NCBI GenBank assembly: GCA_008694505.1
Contig: VZDJ01000782.1
Coordinates: 34,775,872 to 34,839,871, forward strand
Origin: Cyanoderma ruficeps
Taxonomy: Eukaryota; Chordata; Aves; Passeriformes; Timaliidae
DNA length: 64,000 bases
Direction: 5' to 3'
Position numbers and translations under genes: made by a program. Under the pieces are notes generated by a model. That model was given only the letters and a program-made list of their open reading frames with translations, searched no databases and was not told where the DNA came from. Position 1 is the stretch's first letter, and each line of letters starts with the position of its first letter. Below, piece after piece: positions 27,171 through 40,900 of the stretch.

Positions 27171-28071
27171 AAAGTCTTCTCATTCAGAATACACCACCTA
27201 CTTATTGACCATGTTACAGAGTTTATAATTTTCCATACATTGCAAATGGTTGTGAATAACTGATGATGCAATAGATTTTGCTTCAGCACGTTCTTCTGGG
27301 TAAAGTCATGTATGAAAGTTCTCACAGTTTCCATTATGGTTTACAAAACAGGACAAAATGTCTAATGGAAAATTTAGATCAGAATTTAGCTAGGTTAAGA
27401 TGTTGCTGAAAAAATACCTTTTCCATTTATGCACATATAAATTCAGAGAGATTTCCCTTTTAATGATAGACTAGATATGTGTCATCACAGTGACAGCTAG
27501 CTAAGTCCCCTGGCTGATACAATACTGTTTGTCAAACAAATGGCAAGGAGAGCAGGTTGCAGGAGCCTCTCTGCCAACGAAGTGCCTCCTGCCAGCACCG
27601 TAGGTGGCTGATGGACAGCTCCTTCCAAACAGGGACAGTTATATAATAATAACTCCACTCTGTGTCAGTGCTGATGCTAATGTATGCAAATACTGCTATA
27701 ATGAATCCAATCAGATTTCTCTGTACACAGAAATATGCCAGACTACCTGTATCTAATATCATGATACAGAGAGAGAAGAGGACTTCAGCCTTGGAAACAT
27801 CACCCCTGTCTCTGCTCCTGGAGCTGCTCTGCACTGGGCTGGGGTCCTGGTACACAGCAAAACTCCCAGCTCCTGCTAAGTCCTGGTGGCTGCTGCAGCT
27901 GCTTGGAAAAAGAGGCGTTGCAGCTGAGGGGATGCAGAGGCTGGCATTGCTCACTTTACCAGGCTGCAGTAGGTTCAGAGGTACAGCTGGTCAAGGCCAA
28001 CACAGTAACAGAGACCTGTGGAGCCTGACTACCTGCTTTATATTTTCAGGAGCTCATATTCACTTCTGTTA
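27171..28071. other. Intergenic, no gene recognised
   Basis: The 176-codon frame that starts at 27662 runs into the CR1-like repeat at 28.07 kb and shows no domain, so it is treated as chance. Confidence 0.65.
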
Positions 28072-28262
28072 CAGAATCATAGAAGAGCCCATGCTGGAAG
28101 CAGCCACAAAAGATCTTCTGGTCCAAACTCTTATGGGAAAAGGAACCCTATCTAGCACCCTGGGACTGGCCCAACATGAAAACCTCCAGTGATGGGTACT
28201 CTACCATATTCTTGGGAAGGTTGTTCCACTGTAAAAAATGTCTTTATTCTGTCATGGTTAGG
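28072..28262 (-). mobile_element. Diverged CR1-like fragment, minus orientation
   Basis: CAGAATCATAGAAGAGCCCATGCTGGAAG and the later CCTCCAGTGATGGGTACTC...AAGGTTGTTCCACTG correspond to the reversed 3' region of an older CR1 subfamily. It is clearly more diverged than the copies at 20.8 and 26.7 kb. The right boundary is approximate. Confidence 0.7.
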
Positions 28263-31200
28263 TTATTGCTTTCTCTTGGTTTCCTGGCAAATCTCTTTGA
28301 GTGTTTTCAGCATAGTGAACAGATTCTGCTGTGCCAGGAGGCTGGAGGAGAAGCTCTTGGCTCAGTAGTCATGAATGAGACACTTCCACACTTCATGAAA
28401 GAGAGGTTGTTATTTATTAAAGAAATTTTTCTTTAGAGCCTCCTGTATACTTACTATGTTCTGGTTCCTGCTGATCAGTTTTTCTGTTGTCTTGATTAAT
28501 CAACTGATTTTGTCAAGAGTTTTAACCAGTTTCAGTGCTGCCACTAACTAGCCCCACTTCAAGTGAAGGAAACACGACTGTCAGCAGCTGACAGGACATG
28601 CAGCTACTCATTGGGCCTGAGGCTGGATGCTTGGGGTGGTATAAAGGCAGATTCTGGGAGAAGGAAGGAAGATGCTGGGAAAGACAAGAAAAGAAAGAAG
28701 GGCAGGTAAAATCCCAGGAGGCCATTGCTGTGAGCTGTGTCTGGGGACAAGGCACTGGCACCATGAGCATGGCAACATGCAGGTGGCCAGAGTGCTGTCC
28801 AGTGGGAATATCTATTGCTTGGATTTTTAGGTCATGCAGTGGAAAGTGAGTAAACACTGCATAGACTTCTTTTAGCTGTATTTATACCAATGGCCCTGAT
28901 CCCTAGGGGACAGATTCACTTAAAATCATAAGATTTTCTATGTAATATATTTGTATTCTTTTTCATTTGTTTCGCAAGCTGGGGATTCACCCAAATTCAT
29001 ATGCTAATATTTTTTCCTTGTGATGACAGGAACCAGAGCGACAAGCACTGTGTATGTGTGAGTTTGTCCAGCTGTTCAAAATTCAGTGAACCTGTGGGCA
29101 CTGCTTCAGAGAGACAGAACATGCTGCTGCAGTTGTCTGGGCAGGGCAGGCTGGCTCAGATGTGGCAGTCAGCAAGCTGTGGCCATGCTGTGCCACACAG
29201 CTGCAGACAGGCCAATGCACCTGTGGGGCACTCAACTTTATGCAGCCTGTGCCCCTTTAGATGGGCACTGCTGCAGTGGTTCATGTCAAATTCCTACTCT
29301 CTGTATTCCCAACACAGACATCAGGCTCCATCTTAAACACCTATTAGTTTCCCTGCTCAAATGGAGCACAACACAAATGGAATCAGATTACCCAGGTCCA
29401 AGCTGCACCAAGCTGCTGGAAATATTTCCTTTGATCCCCACAGGTGCAGGGTTTCTGCAGCACTCTCCCAGGGCATGATGGAGCAGTTCCCCTCCACTCC
29501 CACACCCACGGGAGGTTCACAGCCCATCCAGTGGTCCTCTCCTAGCACCTGGCACTGATGCACACCTGATGGCTGCATTTCACGAGATTCGCTTTCTTTG
29601 CACTGGCAGGGCAGCTCCAGCCTGGTGTCCACCTGGTCTGGCTGCAGTTTTGCAAGGCACAAAATGTCTGCCTCACACATCTCATGGCATATCTCTTCCC
29701 AGAACTTTAACTACTGGGTGGTTAAGTTTGTCTTACAGGGTCAATAGATGTTCATTCCTGGCTGCTGGCTACCAGCCAAGGGGAAGCGGCTTCTTTTCAC
29801 CATCTTGAGTAAAAAATGCCTCTTCCAGGGCTGACTCCCCTAGCAGCCACCAGTGACAATGACCACTGGTCACCATTAGCACTGCTCCCCCACCATCACT
29901 GGCAGCAATGCTGGAGCCTGCTCAAAGCCACATCTTTCTACAACCAAACTCCCTCTGCCTTCAGCCTGGTCCCACAGTCTCACTGCAGATTTTTACCCTG
30001 ATGAGAGCAGAAAACTGATCAGCCATGAGGTGCAGCCAATGATCATCCCTTTTACAATCCAGTTCCTTCCCATACATTCTTTTATGAATTTACATATTCA
30101 ATGTATTTTTCTAATGACTTAATTATATTATCTGTATACTAAATACATGCTAAGTGGGATCCTATTGTTTGCAGCTGTTGATCTGTAAACATGAGCTGAA
30201 AGGAAGAGAGTCTAGGAATGCCCTCCACAGAAATGTTGCACTCACAGTTGTGGATGGGAAAGAGTAGAAAAAGGACACTCTGCTACTGTTAAAGAAAAGA
30301 AATTCTGTAAGGCTTCAGTACTAAACTTCTGAATTCTTCTGGAATCTCTCATCCAGGAGTGAGAATTACAGAGGAAGCTCTAAGCCCTACCTTCAAGATC
30401 ACTCACTGATAGAGGCCAGTTCTCTGGCAGGGGAGAATTCTTACCAGAATTTACCTGAGCTCTAAGGAAGATCCAAAGCCATTTGCTGATAGGAATCTTC
30501 ACTTGAACATGAGCTAAGATATGAGTTGATTCCTTCCTTTAATAACTTATCTTAACTTATCTCTGATATGAAATTATCTTCCTTTTTAAAGGCCAGCAGT
30601 TATCCCTCCTTGCTGTTTGCAGTCCAGCTTCTTTCTGTTAATCCAGCAGATAGATGTCATGGCTTACCACTCACATCCGACGCTTTTTGCCTCTAATGCT
30701 TTCCCGTTAATTTATTTCCCACTAACATTAATTAGAATGATCAAAGTCAGGCTGAGGCTTGTGGTATCATTTACTCACATTCTTCTACCTCTTCTACTTC
30801 AAACTGCATCTAGATTGCTTACTACAATTTAGCATACCAATGCCCACAATAATATTGAATATTGAAATATATTAAATAGTTAATATTATCGTGCTGCATG
30901 TCTTTTAATGCCATATGTAACTGTTTCCGGGTTTGTGTGTCCTGCTCAGTGCTCATGTACCACAGTTGTCTCACCTCACCTTCTGTCAGTTCTTTGAGGG
31001 ATCAGAGATGGGCACGACACCCGATGACTTACCTGCCCCATGGTCAAGCACACCACTGCTTCATTGGTACAAATTTGACAATAAAGATTCACAGCTTTAG
31101 GGCTTTGAGGTTTCACTTTTGTCTATCATGTAACCCTTGATCAAGGCCACCAGATGTTTCAAGTCATCACAGTGTTGAGTAGACACTAGCTGGTTTTACT

Positions 31201-34200
31201 CACCTGGCCACATGCTCTGCTGAAGATGGTTTCCTTTTGAATAGGAGGTACATTAGCAAATCTTGGAATTTGCCTTTTGTCATTAAGGTTGGCATCTGCT
31301 CCCCAGCAGAACTGGAAAGACAGTGGCAAGAAAGGCACATCAGCCTCACAAACTGAAGTTTGTGATTTAATATGTAGTTGCCACTGCATACTGAGGGTTT
31401 GTAATAGAAATTTTTAATTGAGATTCATGAATTGCTGATAGACAGATTTCCAAAACTATTCCATTTACCATCAATCTGCCAGCATAAATGACTGACAAGG
31501 TACACAGTTGGTATAAAAATCCCTCTTATATCCCTTTTATCAGGCTTGGCTACACAATTCTCCACAGAATTTTTCCATTTTCCACAGAAAATCAATAGCA
31601 ATAAATAGCTGTCGCATTAGGGCCATCACAGTGTCACCAATACAGATTTTTTTCCAGGGGTAAAACATTGGCTGGCCTAGTTTTTCTTTCACAGAGATCA
31701 TCTAGGGATCTAGAAACACCAGAAATGAGAGAACTGTTCAAATTACTTTTGGAAGATTTCTTCAAAAGAAGTCACAGCTTTCTTTATGAGGAGCTGGGCT
31801 AATCTTCCAGAGACCTGTCCAACGGCTCAGCATCTATCTTTGTGCAGAAATAATTTTCTATTTGGAGTCTAGCATTTCAATTATCTTGAGTTTTTCCAAG
31901 AAAATTGATTAAATGAATTAATTTTCTTATTTTATATATTAAATATTCACTCAGGCTCCATAGCTAGGCCTTCTTATAAGATAAGAAACACCAAAACAAG
32001 CCCCAGCTGGGCTGCATGGAAAGGCCTCCAGGTAGGACTGTGCATCTTGAGCTTTTCAGTGATTCCTGTTCCTCAGTGGGGAATTGCCTCCCTTTGGGCC
32101 CCAGTGCTGTGGAAGCACCATGTTCTGGCACCGAGCTCCCTCAGTCCCTCCTTTCCCAGGTCCATGGTGTCTGTCCTTGGAGAAGGTTGTTGTGCAGAGG
32201 TGGTTGAACCATGAGGTGTCTGCAGCACCCCAGTATCACCTGCCCTCACTGTTAGCAGCTGCCATTAGCCAGGATTTGACTTTATTCCAGGGGTGCCCTG
32301 GGAGGGACCAGTGAAGGGCCTGTTCTGAGCAGGAGTGACCTGCCAACACTCCACAAACCCGACCTAGACCTGTAAAGTGTTCTGACTCACAGAGCTGAGA
32401 GGTTCTGGATGGAGACAAGGAGATAACAAAGCCAAGCAGCTGAGAAGGAAACTATTTTCTGGAAGGAACTGTTGTCAATGAAATTCAGATTTAAGAATAA
32501 AACCAACAAGTAATTACAATTGCTTTGAAAAGGCTCTTTTTCAAAATGATAATGCAGTTTTTAACTTGGGTGATTTAAAGGCTCTCTGGAGGGTGGCACT
32601 GGGGCTACCAAAGGGTGTTGAAATGAGTGGTTCTCCTGGGAGGGTCAGTCAGGTTCTCACACAGATCACCTTGCTTCTGAGTGCCATTAACACAAGGCTC
32701 AGTCTCTATCTGGTCTTGAACACCACATTAGAGAGGTCAGTGTTGAAACATCTGCAATAAAAAAAGACCTATTATTGTTAGTTTTTCAAAATGCTCCTGC
32801 CCTTCTTAGAGAGCTGGCAGTAGGCAGAGGATGCAATAGGCTTTTGGCCAAGGTCATCCAGAAAAGCATTCTGACAGCAGACTGGGCAGAAGAATCATAC
32901 CTTGCCACCTCAGTCTGATCCCTGCAAGTGCCCTCTGCTTTCACAGGGCTGGAGACCTCAAACTATACCAAGTGTCTGAATTTCACTGACACAATGAACC
33001 TCGGCATCCTGACTCCAAGTATGCGCATTTTTTCTCCTTTTCCTGCTCTTTTATGTGTAGGCAGAAGCGCACTGCAGGGTGGTTTTGATTGTGTTTATTT
33101 GACTCAATTTGATCCCTGTAAGTCTATTTTATATCACTCAAATAAAACACTTCTCCACTGTAAGGCAAGAACAGCTTTTTGTCATTTATCACCTTGCCCT
33201 TTCATAAACAGACCGTGTTAGTGCTAAGTAGAATAGGAAGAGCTCAGAAGAAACATCTGTTTTCATGAGGGGTGAGTCTGAGATTCTTCTCTACAGGGTC
33301 ATTGGAAAACCCAGGAGTCCCTGCCTCAGTGCAGACATGTGCTGTGTGCACATTTCATCTCCCAACACTTCCAACTTGTGCTGCCTGTCAGTGATGCTGA
33401 TGCTTCCAACCTTCCCATGAGTGTGCACACTGCTCTATCTATCAAATAACTGCTGCATTTCCACCCCACACTGACTTGTATCTGTGGTGACAGGAATATT
33501 TCCTAGGACTGTAAGTCCGTGATATATTTTTTCGTCTGTGGGTCAAGGGCAGAGGTTTCAAACTGACTCTGGCTACTGATAAAGAAGGGCTCCCAGAGAC
33601 ACTGCCTTCTCCCTTTCCCCAGCAGCTCATAAGCAGAAATTACATGAACCACAGAGATCTCCTAGGAGAATGAATGCAGGAATATCTCACTTTGCTGTTT
33701 GCCTCTCCAGCTCCTGTCCATAATTATCTTTTTAAGGGATATGGACTCTGCAGAAGAGTCTTGGTATGGATGACTTCTGCAAGGACAACAGAACTGAAAC
33801 TCCCTGGCATAGGTTATGGAGAAGCAGGAAATCTGCGTGACTGTCCTTCAGTTGCACTGCTCTTCTCATTGCTGTGCAGATGCTACAGGATATTGGTGGT
33901 GGCCTTGTTGGCCTTGTTCCTGCCTTGTCCTTGGGAAGAAAAGAGATAAGACCTGTTTATATGGAGAATGAAGAAAGGATAGGATGTTGTGAAGAGAAAC
34001 TCACTGACTGAACAGGAGTAACCAGAGCTGGAAAGTCATTACACTTTACAGACCAGGCAATAATTTATAAAGCATCTGTGTAATCCTTCAGTGCCAAGCA
34101 AATGGGTCAAGACTAGAGGTGGTGAAAATAATTAGGAAGTCAAGACACGTCATTTTGATAATCTCATTTAATAACAATAACAACCCCCATTTCATCCTAA

Positions 34201-36086
34201 GAGCTCTGAGGCTAATCCAGCAGTTTTATTTCTGAGTATCACTTTTAAAATCTCTTCAATTAATTCACTGCCTTCTATTTGGGGAAAAGCCTTGAGAGGT
34301 GCTGCTAATGAAGACAAATGAAGGAAAAGGAACTTGACCCCCCAGAGTATGAATTTTTTCTCATTAACTTGTGCTTCCAGTTGGCTGATGGATATTATTT
34401 GGATGTAGGTGGGGTAATTAATGACAGGAAGTAATGCAGCAGGATATGAGTTGTGCAGAATTCACCTCGGTAAATCTGCCTTTTATTATGTCTTGCCATA
34501 TTTATGTGCACTGTATTTGTTGTGCCACTGCCTGATGTAGTTACCACCTTCATTTGGAATTTCCTTAACTTAATAGTTTTCTTTATTCTTTTACACTATT
34601 TTGGGATTTTTTTTAATTGTTTTTGTTTCTCTAAGTGACAATTTCCTGGTCTGTTTTTAGTAGCATGAGGATGCATTTTCATGGTCATATGGAACATTTC
34701 AGCATGTGAAACACTTCTCACAATAGGAATCGCCACTGAGATGAACTATACTTCCTTCCTTCTTCACTGGACAGGCTTTGGGGTTGCCAGTAAATTAATG
34801 ATCACAAATCTCCCATGTACTCTCACTCACATTATTTCTCTATCCCAGAAGGAAATGAGCTAAATATGAAATTTTTTACATTTTTGAGGTGGGTGGAGGG
34901 TGGAAGAACTCTTTTTAAATGACACATTCTCCTGGGAAGAAAATTGTCTTATGGTTTAAGCCAAAGGATTTTAAACCTGTAAAATACCACCCTGCTTTTA
35001 ATTTAGCTCCTTGATGTATGAACAATGTGTGTCCCCAAAGGAAAAGATGAGCTTAGAACAGTGAATGATGTGAAATGACCTCTGGTAAGGTTCTGTAAGT
35101 ATTTATGCATGTGAATAATTTTATTTAAACTTAATGGGTTGATAAGAGAATCTACCCCCAAAAAGTTATTGACCTTAATCTTTGTCTGAATGATCAGGCT
35201 GTTGCTATGAGTATTTTTACCCAGGTTTCTCAAAGAACACTGTGTTTTGTACATTTTTCAGTCCACCTATCTTTTACCACCCCAAACTGCTTTGAATCCT
35301 TTGACATAAGCCTGGCACTTCCACTTGAGGTCATACAATGAAACCTTTTACATAATGAATAGCACATAAAATAAAAAAAAATTGATCAAAAAATAACATT
35401 CTTTTATGCAAGATGCAAAGTAGGAGATGGAAGAAAATGCCAGGACAGATTAAGAATCTGAAATTCAGAATTAGTGCCTGTATAAGTGGAGCTCCTATGA
35501 TCACTCAGCACATATAAGCACAGATTCTTAGGAGGCAGACAAAATGGGAGTTACATCCTGGGGCTACACGGCAGTTGTTTGTGTCTACCTCTCTGGACCA
35601 AGGGGACTGAGACTGCTTATCTGCGAGTTGAAGAGGGGAAAATGACCTCACACTGTCCTGCAAGGAAGAACATTCAGATGAGCAATTATCAGACAATAGC
35701 TGACCTCCGGAATTTCCTCTAGTAACAATAACTTGATTGCTTGCATATTCTCACAGGCACTGAAAGGAGAGGTGGGAGAATCTGGTGCTCCAAGAACTTT
35801 GATAGACTCCATGATTTTATTTAGGACACACTGAGATAAAAAGTTGGAAGTAGTGTTATATAATTGCATTCCTACCGAATGTGTCTGTGTGGTTCGGGTC
35901 TGTGTTGCTTTTAGATTACAAAAGTATCTTTCTCCATGCCAGATGTGCCACGCTCCATCCTGCTTAAAACATGGACACCTGGATGTCCATGGATGATGAG
36001 CATCATCCCAGACATAGAACTGAGATCTTTCCTCCTGAAGACACCCAGTATTGGCTGCCGGGTCTTTGCTATGCACAGAATGATGT

Positions 36087-36120
36087 ATACCTAGTAGTAT
36101 ACATCATACCTAGTAGTATA
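36087..36120. repeat. Tandem repeat of ATACCTAGTAGTATA, period 19
   Basis: Two identical 15-base copies are separated by CATC. Each copy contains a near-palindrome (GTATAC at the edges), so the pair could fold back on itself. Confidence 0.85.
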
Positions 36121-36883
36121 CCAGTAGCAGTACCTGGGTATGGCATTTGCTTGTCATTTTGGATCATTATGCAGTGAAGGTAGTGCAAAATTTGCATTTC
36201 ACCCCAGAATTGTCTGCATTCCTCACTTTTTATAAATTAAACACATTAGGGTGAAAAATCTCTCTTTGAAATTACTTTTTAAAGTAAGGGAACATGCTCA
36301 GAATGGTTCAGGTATAGGCTCAGTAAGCCATCTTTAAGTGATCTTGTTCTTTAGTATGCTTCAAAGAACTAATTACACCTTTAAAGTTCATAATAAAATA
36401 CTCTAATAATGAATATTAATCTGTGTGGGCTATTTTATGAGATAGTAACAATCTGAAGTGAAAGTTCATCTTGCTGGAAATATGTAACCTAGCCAAGAGA
36501 AAGAAAAGCTCTCACCCTCTCCAGTGAGAACTGCAGAAAGGAAAAAGCAGGCTTCTATCATTCAGAATTTACTGAAAACATGTTGAATGTTTATTTGAAA
36601 TGAGAGGAATGGCCAGCCAGCTGGCAGCCTTCTGAAAGTCTGTGTGTCTCCTCTCAGCAGATGGTGCACACAGAACCCAAACACAAAGCCTCCTCTTTTT
36701 GTCTGAGGTGCTTAAAACGTGCTTCAAGGCAGAACTGTGGGCTGCTGTGCAACCACTGCTGTTGTCTGCAGGGGACCAGTGAGGGTAGAAAGCATTTTAA
36801 GATGAGTAAAAGACCATTTATTGTAAAGCATTTTATTGTTTTCCTGTAGAAATAAGCTTAGAGTAGATCTTTTGGTCCCAGAA

Positions 36884-37004
36884 CAAACAAACAACAAACA
36901 AAACAAAACAAACAAACCCCCAAACCAACCAAACCAACCAACCAAAAAGCACCAACCCCAAAAAAACAAACAAAAAAAGAAAATAAGGAAAAAAAAGGAG
37001 AAAA
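36884..37004. repeat. (CAAA)n / (CCAA)n low-complexity tract
   Basis: About 120 bp consist almost only of A and C in AAAC and AACC units, ending in an A/G-rich run. The Trp/Gly/Phe-rich minus-strand frame and the Asn/Lys/Pro-rich plus-strand frame read from it are artefacts of the repeat. Confidence 0.9.
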
Positions 37005-37499
37005 GAGACTTAATAATCCCTCTGTGTAATACTAGCAGTCAAGTGCACGGAATTTGTTGTCTCTTCCAGTCTCTCCTGCTCTCCTTCATTTCCTTAGAAC
37101 ACCCATCTTTGCTCTTCCCCACAACTGCTCTGCTGTGATCTGCCCACATTCATTCTCTGTAACTCGAATTCATCCCATCTTCTTTGAATCAGAACTTTTC
37201 TTTTACTTTTTCTCCATTTCTCCTCTAATGATTATTTATGAAGTAAATTATGCACATTACAGCTTGTATGAAAATAATAAATGTTCTTGCATAATTACTA
37301 TAGTAAACCGTCTGGGTAATAAGCCCTAAAAATTGCAGGGAAAATGCCAAAACATTTCATTGTATAAGCGCCACAACCTGGGAGCATGAAGTGCCCATGA
37401 CTAATAATTGGTCTCATTAACTAATCCGGTGGTGGATGTAAAGACAATAATTAAGTCTGTGGCATTTCTGACTTTTCAGTCAGAAACGGTGAAACCATC

Positions 37500-37800
37500 G
37501 TTGGTAACTGGCCTCTTTGAGGCGGGGAAACAGCTGGCGGCCAGTTTTCCTAGCAAGAACACACGTGCAGTGAAGCCGACCGCCCGGCTCGGCAGCAGCG
37601 GGGCCGGCCCGGGGCGGGCGGGGCTGTCCCCGCTCGGCGCCGTGTCCGAGCGGGAGGAGGGCACGGAGCTCCCCCTAATGTTGTTTCCACATCCTACAGC
37701 CCGGCCTGCCCGCAGCCCCCGCCTCTCGGGAGGGATGCTCAGGGCGCTAAGCCCCAACCACGAGCCCTTCCTGGCCCGCCCCGAAGGTGTTTGCTGGGCC
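37500..37800. other. Isolated CpG-rich islet
   Basis: About twenty CpGs are clustered between 37560 and 37790. They include GGGGCCGGCCCGGGGCGGG and a perfect 9-bp inverted repeat (37629-37637 with 37646-37654, 8-base loop). The flanks are AT-rich. The open frames in it (152 codons on +, 93 on -) show no recognisable protein. An orphan promoter or enhancer is possible but unproven. Confidence 0.5.
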
Positions 37801-37813
37801 GTATTAGTTGAAT

Positions 37814-37970
37814 CCCAGAATCATAGAATGGTTAATGTTGGAAAGCACCTTCCAAAGGCCGTCTAATCCCACCCTCTGCCACGGGCAGGGACACCTTCGA
37901 CTAAATCAGGTTTCTCAGAACCCCGTCCAGCTTGACCTTGAGCACTTCCGGGGACTTTCCTCTCTGGGCA
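37814..37970 (-). mobile_element. CR1 3' end fragment, minus orientation
   Basis: AGAATCATAGAATGGTTAATG, then GGAAAGCACCTTCCAAAGG and TCCAGCTTGACCTTGAGCACTT, is the reversed 3' end of CR1. It directly abuts the CpG-rich islet at 37.5-37.8 kb on one side and a TTAATTAA-rich stretch on the other. Confidence 0.88.
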
Positions 37971-40900
37971 AATAATTATTAATTAATTTATTAATTAATT
38001 GACTGTTCTTGCTGTTAAGCCACCTCGAAAAAACTCTTTATAGCCAAGCAGGTTGCTAATACTAAAGCAGGAACAAAACTAAATATCTAGTTTAAGAATT
38101 GAAGGCAAACTCCACTCACTGACATGTCAGAGGATTGCCTTTTACTGCTGTGGGACACCCACACTTTCTGGGCCCAGCCATCAGGATAGTCTTTTACCCA
38201 GCAAAACTACTGAAAGGAGGGGAACGGACGAGTTTTAGAAAGACTTATTTGACCTTGTGTGATTTAAGAGCAAAACTTACAGATGACGGAATCTTGAGTG
38301 CAAGAAATGGTGTTGCTCATTCTCTTGGATTTATCTATCACATAAGCAGTATTTCAGATTTTATGGTTCTCTCAGAGCAATGTCTAAACTAATTTTAAGA
38401 AGTGGAATAGAGTCTCTGTTGAGATTTGCAAACAACATAAGTGCAAAGGTTCACGTGGTGCCCTTAACACACTCTGTGTTTGTCTGTGGATGGACATCCA
38501 CCCCCAATAGCCCTTACTTATCACTAGGAGCAAATTCCCACCATTTATTGTACTGTGTTGCCCTTAAGGCTATCCTCATTTTCTACAGTACCATCAGGAC
38601 CCACAAAATTATTGTAGGGAAATTACAGGTTTAACATTAGTTGCAACCTTTGTCACAACAAGAAGTTAGACAGGACTCCCAGAAAAATCTACCACAGGCA
38701 GGGAGCACCTCATTAGAGGAAAAATCTGTCCAAATGTGGATTTTTTTATGAACAGTTTGAGCACTTTGCCCTGAGGATATATGCAAAAGGTGTGAATAAA
38801 TCAAGGGGTAAAATAACTGCTATAAAATCTTTTCTTGAAAACATTACACCAGGGATCCCAGATATTACTTTCCCCTATGCTTGTATTTTTCATCCATCAG
38901 AGTTTTTCAATGTGATCTAATTCTGCAAATCCTGAAAGGTCATCGGTTGTAGGTGGATTTATATACTGCTGTTATTTCAAATAGAAATACAGCACTGAAC
39001 TTTGTGTGTTTGGCCCTTTATATGTCTTCAGGAAATTCTAGAAATGAAATACTGATGAATAACACAAATCCTATAACTAACCCCTGCCATTTTAGGGAGA
39101 AAGAAAACTGCTAGTGAAAATGAAATGAGCTTTTCAGCAGTAAAGTCTTGCAGACTAGAGGAATTGACAGTGAAACCAAGGGTGCCCTCAGCCCAAAGTC
39201 ACTGCTAAGAGAATTAAGAGTTAGGAGAAAGCAACATACCCTGTACAGAAAAGATGGCTGAGGAGGGAAGGAAGCATTTGCTACATGATATCAGAATTAT
39301 TCCAAATGCTTCAAAATGTTTTAACAAGCATTCAGACTTATGTTTAGTTCATATATACAAACCACAGATCTGAACATTGAGACCTCTCTGATACAGAAGA
39401 ATGTAAGTATAACATTTCCTGGGGAATGGACAGACTAACAAAGAGGCAAAGGCTTCTCTTCAGTAAAGCAGTGTTTGTGTGTTGGTGGAAGTAATCTGGG
39501 AGAGAGAGAGAGATCCTGAGGGACCTAAGGACAGAGCACAAGAGTGGTGAGAGCTGTAAAAAATATGACCAAAGAAGAAAAGGATTGAAGTCCCTGTGGT
39601 AGCTCAATCCAGAGAAGAGAAATCTGAAAGTGGATGTGTGCAAAATCTACATGGTACCTGCAAAGAGGAAGGACTGAATAGTTCACCACATCCACTGTGT
39701 TAGCACAAGAAAAATAGATTGAAATTGCAACAGGGATAAGCAAGGATGGGAAGCAAGGTTACTGGGGCAGGCATCTGGTTGCTAGGGAAGGCTGTGGAAA
39801 CTTCACCACTAAGGATTTTGAGAAATTATTTAATCCTAGAACAAGAAACATGCTTTTAGTTGCATTTTAGTGGTAAAAGTGAGTGACTGAGAACAGTGGG
39901 GCAAAACTTTAGGGGCAAACCCTTTTCAAAACTGACATAGAGGTATAGACATGGAAAAAGAGAGAAACCGGGGGCCAAACCCTCTGAGCTAGACAGATTT
40001 GATTGGCACTAACCCCAAGGATGAATAAGAACTCTTGAGACACAAACCTTTCTCCAGTGCTCTAACTCATCAGGATCTGGAGAGCTGTGTGCTAAATTTA
40101 ACAGTGTTTGCAATCTGGTATTCTCTAAAAGAAAATGTTGAAAGAAAATTTTCTATGGAACAGAACTAGCTAACAAGGCCCTTCTGCCTCTGGGATAAAA
40201 AGGAAGGGAGTCACAGTACAGAGCAGATAAGAAATGATGTGGGGAAAGCCATGAAAGGCACCAGGAAACATAGTTGAAAACTAGACTATGCAAATGCAGG
40301 CCAGATATAAAGTGAGAGGCTGGGGCATAAGAGATGACAGGTGTTGCACTGAGATTAACAGTTCCTGCAAAGATTAAGAGTCGCCACTGCCTCTGAAAAA
40401 GAAGAGAAAAACTCCAAAGCTGGCAAAGCTGCAGAGGGAATAGCAGGGTGAGCTCTAAATAAAAATATGGGAAATGAAAATTAAATGGCTTGGAAAGAAT
40501 GTCAATGGAGAAGATAACCAGAGAAAAAGAAATGAGGGAGAAAGAAAAGAACTATGAGATTTAAAACCTTTACCATCACATATTATCACTTTCCAATAAA
40601 ATGCGCCATTACAAGGGCTCTGCCAGCAGAAGCAACAGAAAAAAGGAGAAGAGAAATAGCAAAGATGCATGAGTACCAGTACAAATGATTTGAAGGGGAG
40701 TGTTCAGATGACAAGAAATGCAAGATGGTTAAAGCTGGTCAACTGGCAAAACTGAACATAGGCAATCAATAAGGCAACATCCAAGGGCCGGCTGCAAGTG
40801 AGAATGCAGAGCAGCGGGGCAGAGAGGCAGAGAGATCTCTTGTTTAGAGAGGTGCAGCTAAGCTTGAAATGGTTGAATGTATGGGGTGAAAACAAGAAAT

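Larger units (their letters stand above)
28263..37499. other. Intergenic, no gene recognised
   Basis: Single-copy-looking DNA with short unremarkable frames, the period-19 repeat at 36.1 kb and the A/C-rich tract at 36.9 kb. No exon, RNA gene or intact mobile element recognised. Confidence 0.7.

Noticed and set aside
27662..28192. 176-codon plus-strand frame
   Set aside because: It runs into a CR1-like repeat and has no domain or supporting splice pattern.
36724..37138. Trp/Gly/Phe-rich and Asn/Lys/Pro-rich frames
   Set aside because: Translations of an A/C-rich simple repeat.
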